Below are positions 38,481 through 48,021 of a stretch of DNA of 64,000 nucleotides, in pieces (position 1 is the first letter of the stretch; each line of letters starts with the position of its first letter). The notes beneath the pieces were generated by a model. It made no database searches and was not told the origin of the DNA. It saw only the letters and a program-made list of their open reading frames with translations. Position numbers and translations under genes: made by a program. The stretch lies in NCBI GenBank assembly GCA_025331435.1, contig JAIWNI010000012.1, forward strand, positions 1 to 64,000, written 5' to 3'. This DNA comes from Choanephora cucurbitarum (Eukaryota > Mucoromycota > Mucoromycetes > Mucorales > Choanephoraceae).

Positions 38481-39478
38481 AGCAACAAATTAAATAAATA
38501 AAGTGTCATCTGGAAAGTCATTCCATGATATGGAGGCAGTCATTTACCTATGCTACATTTCTCAGTAGGCGACATACAAATCATACTTGTTCATTGATTG
38601 GGCTGTTTTTTTGCAAGAGCATAAATTAGGCCAATCAATAAGCAAAATCTAGGCACATTATTGAAGAAAAATTCAATAGCAGCAGTTGGGGAATGATTTT
38701 AGGTCAAAAGATAAGATGGCTTTACCTTCTAACTAGATCATAGGTTAATAGCACTCCAGTACATATGACCAAGCATTCTTCGTCTACTTTAGACCGATTG
38801 GCGGTAAGAGATATCTAGTGCTTCCTATGTAAGTGTAGACTCATTTGGGATTAAATCAAACAGAATCAAAGGGAGATCCAAAAGTCTATTTTTAAAGGTG
38901 CCGATGGGACTTGTGCCCTAGAAGACTCAAAGGCAATGACCTTAGTGCCTTTTTTTTCTTGGTCATGGAACTACTGAAAAGACACTTGGATTTCATATTG
39001 AAAAGTCCATATCTTACTCTTTCGGTGGCAACAAGCAACGATAATCTAATTGGAGATAGTTGCTTCATATTTGATGATTAGATCTAAAAACAATCTTCAT
39101 TACTTTTGATTCAAACAACTGAAACTATTCTATCGCTGCTCTTACTGCAATAATTCAATCTTGACAGGGCGCAATGTTGCATATATGCCATATTAGGAAC
39201 AATAACAACATTGACGGGTGGAGATGTGTTGATCCGTCAGTTCGAAAAGTTCCAAGTAAAACAAACAAAGAGTACGATGTAATGGTTTGTATGGAAAATA
39301 CTCAGTTAACATTAAATAAAGAACAACTTTTCTTTAGTCTGATTGATTTGTTCCTTTTATCTATTTTATCACAAAAGCATCAAGACTTTGTGTATATTCT
39401 GCTTCTTTCTTGTTGTGTTGCAAGGGAAGCTATATATATGATCTTTAACACATAAGTAATTGAACAAGAAGCAGTTTA
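38481..39478. other. Intergenic, no feature seen
   Basis: About 1 kb upstream of the TLC-like gene. The plus-strand frame at 39174-39455 has no domain, signal peptide or protein-like composition, so I do not call it. Confidence 0.4.
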
Positions 39479-39766
39479 TTACAAACAAGCTTCTGTTGAA
39501 GAAGATGCTTTGACGGCCACGGTAGAAGTATTGTGGGTACTGATATCGAAGCATTCTTTGGTTGCCTCGAAATTGAGTAAAGGCCATTCTTCTCTTGTCT
39601 CAGTGACAATATGATTGCAATGCTCTTCATAAATATTGTCAGATTGTGTAAGGTATTCAGCTGAGAACCAAACAGAGAGAATATTTGACAGGTGTTGAGC
39701 AGAGAAAGTTCACCAATGTCGATCATAAGGCACACATTGCTGGTAGTCAAGAGTTACTTGCTTCAT
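39479..39766 (-). other. Possible small spliced gene or relic
   Basis: Read from the ATG at 39766, a 96-codon frame is broken by one TGA at 39712-39710. Its 3' half looks like protein (SAEYLTQSDNIYEEHCNHIV, then TETREEWPLLNFEATKECFD) and ends with TAA at 39479. In the neighbouring frame, a GTGAAC...TTCTCAG intron of 53 nt would join VCLMIDI to AEYLTQSDN without a stop, but then no upstream start codon is found. It is either a small gene with a missing first exon or a pseudogene. No family recognised. Confidence 0.3.
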
Positions 39767-40198
39767 CAAAGCATATAGATAGATATATGTAGAGCCATTG
39801 CTGCCTTTCAATGAAAAGTCTTGCTTGTGTGTTTATACATATCTTCGACCAGCATAGAAGGAACAGAAAGAGAAAAATATGATCAGCAGAGTAGTTGACT
39901 CACTCACTTTTTCTGAATGCATAAATCCTATCAACCAATTAAAATCCATTTTGCTTGAAAGATCGGATCTTGTAGACTTTGTTTGTAGAGAATGGTGTAT
40001 ACTTGCATTCTACTTTGGACCTTTCAGTGAGCGTATTGTCGCACACACAAAAAGACAATATACCTGTTTAAGCCGACTAACCTTTCAGTATTTTATCTTT
40101 CCGTTGATGTATGTAGATATTAGAATGTAAATTTTTTTATGAAAAGAATTGATGTTTTTTGGATAGTCTAATAATGAAGAATGCTTGGAGTAAATGAT
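39767..40198. other. Intergenic between the small frame and the SSI-like gene
   Basis: 432 bp with no supported feature. The plus-strand frame 39879-40130 lacks domains and looks like chance. Confidence 0.4.
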
Positions 40199-40552
40199 TT
40201 AAAGTCGTGCAATAGAACCTAATTGAGCTTGGGCAGTACAAGCATTGCTGTATTCCTTTTTGAGCTGAACAGCCTTGCCACCATAGGTTCCTTCGATAGT
40301 AACAGTAACAGGAGCATAGAGAGCAGGACAAGATACTGTAGAAGGGGTGATGGCATTCAAGTTACCACCACATTTCTTCAATGCATTACAAGCTTCTTGA
40401 CGATGAGGATGGTTGCCACCAACAGGGCTACAAGACAAGGTGTACTTGACATTCTGGGCAGTAGAGCTGATGGTCAAGACATCATTAGCAGCAGGAGCAG
40501 CAGAGACCAAGAGAACAAAGGAAGCAACGAGACAAAGAGCAAACTTGAACAT
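40199..40552 (-). CDS. Secreted subtilisin inhibitor-like (SSI) protein
   Basis: Single-exon, 117 residues. Residues 1-19 are a clear signal peptide (MFKFALCLVASFVLLVSAA). The mature part follows the Streptomyces subtilisin inhibitor (SSI, MEROPS I16) pattern: TLSCSPVGGNHP, EACNALKKCGGNLNA, VSCPALYAPVTV, GTYGGKAV and YSNAC. Cysteines 41-55 and 75-105 correspond to the two SSI disulfides, and Cys61 is extra. By position, the reactive bond would be Ala77-Leu78, where SSI itself has Met-Val, implying preference for small P1 residues (inference). Probable extracellular serine-protease inhibitor. SSI proteins are best known from actinobacteria, so the family in a fungus is notable. The gene has its own leader and an AT-rich promoter. 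Confidence 0.88.
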   Translation of the reverse strand: MFKFALCLVASFVLLVSAAPAANDVLTISSTAQNVKYTLSCSPVGGNHPHRQEACNALKKCGGNLNAITPSTVSCPALYAPVTVTIEGTYGGKAVQLKKEYSNACTAQAQLGSIARL

Positions 40553-43500
40553 GATTGAATTGATTTGAGATGATTAGTGAATGATATTCTTAAAAAAAAA
40601 AAGAGAGGATCAAAAAGTCAACACTATTTATACTCTTGTATGTATTTTGTACAATCATTCTTTTTTTTCTGAAGCTTCACTTTACCTCTTGAACACAAGC
40701 ATCTTTTTCCGATGTTCTATTATAGAAAAGACATGTCTTTATGTCTAGATTTGTGATTCCTTCTTTATTGTTTTCTCTCAAAAAAAGCCCTGAAGGAAAT
40801 CAGCACACTTAGGTGTAATGAAGTGAAAACAGAACCATTGACAGCATTTAAGAGAAATGTAAGGATGCTCTATCTACATAATGCAGGTATGGCATGTAAG
40901 AGAACAGGCCTAGACAAACTACTATAAAAAGAATTGTTTGTAGCCTATTGTGTAACAGAGTCCATTCTATTCTATTAACCATTCGATTTTATTTGCATAA
41001 CATACAATGTTTAGTCCATCCGATGTTACGGAGGAGTAAAGAGTACATCATCACTACAGAGCGGTTACTAAATACGGAAGAAACAATCGGATCATTATTA
41101 GGCCCATGCACGCACAGACAGAAGAAAGACTAGAATACTAAATGACGACGAGCTTGATTACTTTACTAAAAGTCTCAATGATTTTGTTAGTAGAATCAAT
41201 CTCAAATTGTCTTCATCATAAATAGGAAGATCAGTTCGTTTGATACTGAACATAAATGAAAAGCTGTATATACGCTTGTGTCCATTATTACTACTTTAAA
41301 TAGATAGTCCTTGACTAGAAGCTATTTTTTTTCGTTCTGTGAAATATGTTACATGTACTACTATTCAGAAATTTTTTTGCTTGTATATTTGTCCCACTGC
41401 TAATTCGTGGATTCGGTTACCACAATCGCCACGGCGAACCGGCTATACTTGATACACATCCAGATGTGCACACTACATGTTTTCCGTGCACGATACATGT
41501 TTTTTTCCTACTTTAAGCTTTTAAATTAGTAGTTTTTGAGAGTTTTGTAGTGTAAGAGTAATCATATTTCTTGAAGCCCTTCTAGAGTGATGGTGTGCTT
41601 CTTTTACTTATAATCATGTCACACTTTATTCAGATTATGAAGCCATTAAAGATATAGATATGCCTATCAGGTATATAGGGTCGGGTTGTGTTCTTTTATT
41701 ATACGGAAATCCTACGCCCTTTGAGTACTATCTTTGGATTCTTCCGGTTCAAATGGTATGCTTAAAAATAAGATATGCCTTCTAGTTGGCCCTTGAGAGC
41801 GATTTTTATGTTAATAGAAGGTCTTTTCACTATGCATACAGCCTTTGAGGAGATTTTCTTACTGCTTGACAGCTTTTACTCTAGAGATGATTCGACTTTC
41901 TAATGTATTGTAAAGTAAATATGGCATACAATATTCATTATATCTAAAATAAGACGCAGATCCTATTCTATGCTTTCATTCTAACTTATATTGCCATTCA
42001 TTTACTGTAATAAATACAACTGTCTTTAGCCTTGTTTGAGCCATTAATTATGTTTGTATGGTGGTAGAACTGAATGGCATAAAAGCGCCAACCTCAATGA
42101 ATGGGATTTTAATAGATCGATCCCAACTCTTATCTAATTCGATCTTTTCTCAAAAACTATAATTCTTTCCTCTCTCCTTGAAGCCATAATAAGCTACCAA
42201 AAGCCTCAGAAAATACATTATTTTCAATCGCACTCCAGCAATATAACAATCATGCATGATTTTCTGTAAATGTCTGAGAATAAAAGCGCGGCTAGGAAGC
42301 CTATAACCACATCCCTAATCTTTGTTTCGCCAACTAGACCATTTGAAGAAAGAAAATGCTAGTGTAACAAGCGAAACTCAATCGCTCTCCAGACAGGCCA
42401 CGTTTTTTCTATCTTTCTGTTCGTTCAACGTGAGAAATTTTTCTTTTCTTCTTTTGACCACAATAAAAATCAACATGTCATATTAACCGTGCAAAGATAA
42501 AAAGGAGGCTTATTCTTCTTATTCGACCATCACTTCTTGAAAAAAGTATGGACTTTGGCTTGAATCTACGTTTATAAGGTCTGCATTAGCCAAAAGCTTT
42601 TCTTCGTATTGAAGAAAGATCAATTGTATTGTACAAGGCAGGATTACACAAGTTTCTTCGTTCTACAAAATGTGAGGTATTTTGCTTCCTTCTATGGTTT
42701 TCTTCTTTTTAATCTAGCCCATCCTATTAATAGGCCTCCAAAAGACAATGTGGAGAAGGCCTATTAAGCCAAACCTAAAAAAAAAGCACATTTACATCCT
42801 GATACAGAGCAACCAACACTTATAGTCCACTTTATGAATAATAAATAGTGTTAAGCCAGATCAGCTATATAGCAGTTATTCAAATTGAATCGCCAGCTTG
42901 AGCAAACATAGTTGTCGACTTTTGGAATATCAAGTTGCCTATTCATCCCAAGAAAGGTTAATTTCAAAAGAAAAAGAGCAGAGATAGAAAAGAGGCTAGA
43001 GAAATTTCTGATTGACACATAGTAAACCTCTCTCTTCAAATACTCTATGTCTACATACGTTTTGCTGTTTTGTGCAAGTTATTGGCTTGACATATCTAAA
43101 CAAAATACAAAGGTTCTAGAATTGCTAAGGCATATTTTATTATGCTTGAATCTGGCTTTTCTTTGTTTGTACAGGTTGCTTCTTGATTGATATGTAATGG
43201 AAACAATGAAGTTAAAAAAATTATGTGCAGGTATATCGAACGGAATTAAGCTTTGTTATTTCATTTAAACCAAACATGTTGTATTATTTGCACCACATAG
43301 CATAGCAAACTATGAGTTTACTTGTTTAATATAAATGAAACACGCCACTGGCGACTAGCTTGGAAATATACACAAATAAATGTGCTAAACTATCAAGCAA
43401 ACAATGAATGGTACCTGTTACTAGCGCTCGCACTTACAAAAGATACAAGCGATTCACTTATATCTTCCAATGACTACTCACTTATATGAACAGGAATAAA

Positions 43501-43610
43501 TGATATCTGACACAAACTAATGTAGTGTATATAAGACCTTTCACTTCTTTTATAAAACAGTAACTCTTTGTCTGATTTCAATCCTTCGACTAATTTTGAC
43601 ACTTGATAGA
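40553..43610. other. Long gene-poor region
   Basis: About 3 kb with no supported gene. The left end is the SSI-like promoter. A GC-richer patch near 41405-41450 and a two-copy imperfect repeat (GTGCACNNTACATGTTTT) at about 41466-41504 stand out. On either strand I see only short frames broken by stops. Confidence 0.45.
41466..41504. repeat. Two-copy imperfect direct repeat
   Basis: GTGCACACTACATGTTTTCC is followed directly by GTGCACGATACATGTTTTTT. Each half contains a GTGCAC palindrome and ACATGT. It could be a paired protein-binding site or a small duplication. Confidence 0.7.
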
Positions 43611-44415
43611 TCATTGGCTAGCTAGTTGAGTATTTTCTGGCTCCTCCGCATCAACTGATCGTTGGACTTGCTTTAGCTTTGATATCCCAAGTAGAGCCAC
43701 ATTTTGAATGCAAGGAGAATCATATTGTAAACGCTCCGCTACCTCTAAGATCTTCTCGTAATGCTTTACTCCTACATCACAGGCACAGTTGATAGCGTCA
43801 AGCAACTGTTGCTCTCGTTCAATGCTTTTGCCCAAAACTTCTGTTGCTATTGAAAACAGTTGCCTAGTAGTTGAATTTTCTAAAAGATTTTTTTTCTAGC
43901 AAACAGGTTTATTGCTGAAGTATGAAGTTGCAAACTGCAGCAAATGCATCTGTTGAGCTAGTAAGTGTAGGAACATTCTTGAGTGCGATCAAGTACCCTT
44001 TTCTTGCTCAGTATTCACAGTTAAGTGATAAAGCACCACTAACATTCGTTGGGCGCATATTTTCCGTGAGTATCGTTACGTGCTCAGGAGCGAATACTAA
44101 TAGTATTGGGAAGACTTGATAACGACGATAGATCATTATACAGTAATGAATAACTCTTGCTATGAAGTTGACATCAACTGTTCTTTGGACTTCCATGACG
44201 ATAGGCGTTTGTTTTAGTGATCTATCTACAAGTTCATACAACACGTCTGATCTTGATCCATCAGGCCATTCTGCGTCTCCAACTTTATGATTATCACCAT
44301 TAACATCCAAAAGGGTAACTGTAGTAATGTTTATTACAAAAAGATGCTTCAATATGGTTTTACTGGTCTTGTCAGTACCAGGGCACTCGGTAAATGGGAT
44401 TCTTGGTGTTAACAT
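43611..44415 (-). pseudogene. Decayed PD-(D/E)XK nuclease-like gene
   Basis: The 5' part (44415-44008) contains SRSDVLYELV followed by TPIVMEVQRTVDVNFIARVI and YRRYQVFPILLVFAPEHV. This D...ExQ plus aromatic/basic helix layout is typical of Rpn-like PD-(D/E)XK proteins that form repetitive families. A TGA at 44010-44008 interrupts it (NCEY*ARKGYLIALKNVP), with coding sense continuing in the same frame. The 3' part (to 43611) resumes in another frame as ATEVLGKSIEREQQLLDAIN and LEVAERLQYDSPCIQ. A small intron could repair the second break but not the TGA, so I call it a pseudogene. The upstream flank also shows frame-shifted similarity (YLNPNVNTKNPIYR), suggesting a missing N-terminus. Confidence 0.6.
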
Positions 44416-44962
44416 TGGGATTCAGGTACAGTTGGTCAATCAACCTGTATAAGTACTTCTTCTTTATAAGACTGTCATCATCAATCCTGTATCCGATTTA
44501 TTACTAATATGATCTTTTATCATAAGCTTCTATAAAGTTTCACAATTTCAGTTGGAATAGCATCTTCATGAAAAGTATGAAGAAGACCAATATTTTAAAG
44601 TATATTTAGTCTGATTAATTTCTCTTGTGAATTATTTAGTCTTCAACATTAAGCAATATAAAAAATAAAAGAGAAAAAGAAGAGAAATTTGGCTAGTCCT
44701 CATATTGCATTTCTTTATTAGTGATCCATTTACATTGGCCTACACATTTTCATATCAACTTTTTTTCGTTGAGTGTATTTAACACTTTATGATCAGGTAT
44801 TATTGTTAGTTAAGAAATCTAGATAGGAGTACTGACAGATTATATGGCGGCAAGCTTTTAGTCTTTTGATTGTTCGTGCTAAAGGAATCTTATTCTTTGT
44901 CTTTTCTTTTCTTGGTCTTAAACAGACCAATGCATTGAGAATAGGCAATTAGTGTACAGATA
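44416..44962. other. Intergenic left of the MITE
   Basis: About 550 bp of AT-rich sequence between the decayed nuclease-like gene and the 44963 MITE. No supported feature. Confidence 0.4.
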
Positions 44963-45136
44963 CAGTAGTCGCTCGATTTAAGAGTGTTTGATTTAAGAGT
45001 ATGCTTAATATAAGAGTGCAATCCTTCAACTTTGAAAATCGCTTCAAGCGCTAAAATACCATTCGATTTAAGAGTATGCTCAATATAAGAGTGTATTTCT
45101 CAAGAATATGCACACTCTTAAATAAAGTAACTAGTG
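44963..45136. mobile_element. MITE with pogo/Tc1-like ends and TA duplication
   Basis: A 174-bp non-coding element. The left end CAGTAGTCGCTCGATTTAAG... and the reverse complement of the right end CACTAGTTACTTTATTTAAG... match at 20 of 25 positions. Both sides are flanked by TA (44961-44962 and 45137-45138), the target duplication of the Tc1/mariner/pogo superfamily. Inside, a 29-bp block is duplicated (44990-45018 and 45065-45093, 28/29 identical), and TTTAAGAGT recurs near both ends. The diverged ends suggest an old insertion. Confidence 0.85.
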
Positions 45137-45306
45137 TATTTCATTATATCAGACAACATTAATACTTGTATTGTTCGTAGTATCACTTGTAAGTCTTTCT
45201 CCCTAAATTTTGGCTTTTTGCCCGTTTACGATGAATTGATTCTTTTTGCTTTTGATAATCCTTAATGCTTTGAGTTTAAGATAAAGGCAATGCCTTCATG
45301 GTTTAT
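45137..45306. other. Short 3' flank of the secreted protein gene
   Basis: 170 bp between the MITE and the secreted protein stop codon. No feature seen; the MITE lies in the 3' flank of that gene. Confidence 0.4.
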
Positions 45307-45696
45307 TTACATAAATATTGGATCAAAATGGGCATCTTGTAAAACTCCATTAGGATGCTCTTCAGGTTTTAGGTCGTGATAGTCCACATGAATATATCTT
45401 GACCACATGTTGCCGTATCGAACCTTAAAATCGATTGCTACTTTTTCACAGCCAACTGTTTGAATGATCACATCTTTGATGCAAAGAATTCCAACTGGAT
45501 CGCATAGTGTATTGTCAGGGTAAGATATTGTTGGATTCCATAGGATAATTTGTGTGCCATAAAGATTTGAATGCTCCACTCTCAATAGTACTAAAGCCGA
45601 ACAAAACATGTTAACGTTCCACTCATGTGCAAGGGTAACCTTTAGAGTGCACATGAAGAGAATAGCAACAAAGACAAAGCGAGAAGTGAGGCGCAT
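45307..45696 (-). CDS. Small secreted protein of unknown family
   Basis: Single exon of 129 residues. The first 23 (MRLTSRFVFVAILFMCTLKVTLA) form a good signal peptide with a cleavage site before HEWNVN. The mature part has four cysteines (NMFC, NTLC, GILC, VGC) and alternating hydrophobic positions suggestive of a beta-rich, disulfide-stabilised fold (WNPTISYPDN, VIIQTVGCEKVAIDFKVRYG). It ends with an acidic/His tail (HDLKPEEHPNGVLQDAHFDP). I recognise no family. A promoter-like AT-rich region and a pyrimidine tract precede the ATG. Probably real because the signal peptide, length and single uninterrupted frame agree. Confidence 0.6.
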   Translation of the reverse strand: MRLTSRFVFVAILFMCTLKVTLAHEWNVNMFCSALVLLRVEHSNLYGTQIILWNPTISYPDNTLCDPVGILCIKDVIIQTVGCEKVAIDFKVRYGNMWSRYIHVDYHDLKPEEHPNGVLQDAHFDPIFM

Positions 45697-46774
45697 TGGT
45701 CTTGATAAAAGTTAAAAATTTATACAAAGAGCTGTGCGTGTGCTTCTTTTTTTTTGTCTGATTTCATGGTCATTATTTATAGAAATTGCAAAAGTGGACT
45801 CTCAATGCTTTTCTCTCTTATAACAAAGACAGTAAGCCAATTAAAGAATACATTACAATTTGCCTAAAGACAATCAAATGATAAATTTGTGTGACAAATG
45901 ATGCTGTCAATCACTGAACAACGAATTTACTTAACAATTAGCCATTGACTCAATCTAAATTGAATTTTGTGTATGTGGGTGTATGTATGAGGATGCTTAG
46001 GTGTGTAGGTGTGGTGATAGGTGTGGGAAGGGAGAGGATTGCCAGGATCGAGACCGTAGGCGACGATGGCCGTAAAGCGAGCGTAGCGAATAGGTCGGCT
46101 AGTATATCTCTACAGAGATTCAGAACATCTCTAGTGGGCCAACTAAATTACAAATGAAGTAATTTATGTAAGGTCTTCTTCTTTTCTTTTTGCAAAAAGA
46201 GTAATACTGAATGAGATGCTCTCTTGCAAGCAGCAGCATTATTCTTCATATACTATCGCTTTGTTTATTGCTTATTCTTTCTATCAAGAGTCCTTTTGTA
46301 TTCTCATGAACAGTGAATATTATGCTAAAAACGACTCATGTTATTGAGATGGACGACAGTAGTACTTTGTTGCATAGCATACCTAAGTTTTTTTTACAAG
46401 GAAAAAGATACACTGCTTTCTAAAGTTTGGACAGCTGTCAGTGTAAAAGGAATTAAAAGAGCAGCTTTTCTTTGTATTTTAGAAAGTCCTTCTATGCAGT
46501 GTCTTCCACTATGAAGGTAGCTATTAATGGGGTTTGAATCCGAATTCACTTTATTACAACAAATAGTTCTACAAATGGACTTGGTATGAATACCTACGAT
46601 ATACCTTTTCTAAATCACTTATTGCATTGAAAGTCGGTCTTGCTTAAGGCCATTTCCATTGTTATGATTTCATCTTCATCAAGTTCGTGTTTGTTGCTCA
46701 AGTGAGATGCCCAAACAGATTCATACCTGTAAAAAAAAGCAAAGGTATGCATCAATCGGTCCATTGGAGTATAG
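45697..46774. other. Intergenic with GC-rich patch and one exon-like segment
   Basis: Positions 46010-46095 are G-rich and clearly less AT-rich than the surroundings (contains GAGCGTAGCGAATAGGTCGG), like a fragment of a dispersed repeat. On the minus strand about 46727-46617, after a TTTTTTTACAG acceptor, a frame reads YESVWASHLSNKHELDEDEI and ends after FQCNK. It resembles a terminal exon, but no upstream exon could be joined. Confidence 0.4.
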
Positions 46775-47027
46775 AAAAATCTGACTAGACAAATTTTTAG
46801 ATGTTGGGATTTTGTTGAACCAGAAACTCAGACATACACCCACGCAGGATATGTTATCCTGAACATTTGCGCAGGCGAAAATACGGAGAGCTTTAAGCAA
46901 CTCAAACATTGTATTCCTCGAAACAGTTTGCGGGGCAGTAAGTTCTACGCAGTATGAAGCTAAATGCGTAAGTACTGTAAATACTGTCACCAAGAGGGAC
47001 ACACGGTAGATGATTGCGCTTACGTTT
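46775..47027 (+). pseudogene. Zinc-knuckle (gag/ORF1-like) relic
   Basis: A single frame reads NLTRQIFRCWDFVEPETQTY, then THAGYVILNICAGENTESFK, CIPRNSLRGSKFYAV, two stops (TGA, TAA), then MRKYCKYCHQEGHTVDDCAY and a final stop. CKYCHQEGHTVDDC is a C-x2-C-x4-H-x4-C knuckle. The order (a beta-strand block, then a knuckle) resembles ORF1/gag proteins of retroelements. Internal stops mean it is dead. Whether it came from an LTR or non-LTR element cannot be told from this fragment. Confidence 0.5.
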
Positions 47028-48021
47028 TCTGAAGTGAAATTTCAAAATACGACAAGCTGAAGCAAAAAAAATTTTTTTTTCAACCAGAATCTTTGAAAGT
47101 ATAAAAAAGAGAAATTTATACTCGAGAAGTCTCTCTTTTCTTTCTTCATCTATTTTTTACAAGATAACAAGAAAAGGTAAATTTCATAAGCTGCATGCAA
47201 ACGAAGGAAGAGTAGGGTAATGGGAATGAAGATAAAATGTCCGAATTTATATTACATTCAACCCTGAATTACAATTATGTTGCCTATAAAAGACATAAGT
47301 TATCAGCCTTGTCAGACCCATTTTCCTTATTCTCTTTTGACTTTGCTCCAACTTTTTGCAAGCATATCCTAACTCATTACTTATTCTTGTAGTGACCTCG
47401 TCTCTTTCTGCTTGTTCTCTTAAAAGTCAAAGGCCTTCTTGAGAATGGTAAATATATAAATCTATACGCGTTTTCTCTTCTATCTTCTGGAATATCTCTT
47501 GTGATGATAATTTACCGACGGGCGGACGGACTCGAGCCTGTACAAGCTCACTATAGAATGTCGAATGTCGTTTTCTGATCCAGAAAGAAAGAAAAGAAAC
47601 GCTTATGTGTTATCATCTAAAACTCTTTCCTAACCCTCTTTTTTTTGTTAGATGATTATTCATTCCTTTAAGCCTTTTTTTTTTCTATAAAAATTCAATA
47701 AAAAAAATTTAAAATTGTACTCAAGTGGCTTGTTCGAAATGATTGAACTTTACAATGTTTGTGTTCCAGCCCAGCTAGTTAATTTCTTCGCAATAACTGC
47801 CAGCGAAATATTCCATATTAAAGAGATAGACTATTTGTTACCCATAATCATTCTTGGTGACAGTTTGAGAGATAAGGTATCTTGAAGTAGTCTCGATCAG
47901 CCTCTTGTCTTTTATGTGATAACCGCAACAACAATGATTGCCTCTTGAAGAGCCCTGATTTATACTACTTTGATCATATGCCATTAATATGGCATTCAAA
48001 AGTATGATTAAAGTTTATTAT
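47028..48021. other. Intergenic, 3' of the AP180-like gene
   Basis: About 1 kb, AT-rich, with a small GC-rich palindromic patch near 47515-47540 (GACGGGCGGACGGACTCGAG). No coding sequence is supported. Confidence 0.4.

Noticed and set aside
46520..46560. tRNA-like T-arm sequence (GGGGTTTGAATCC)
   Set aside because: No acceptor stem or anticodon arm could be drawn around it.
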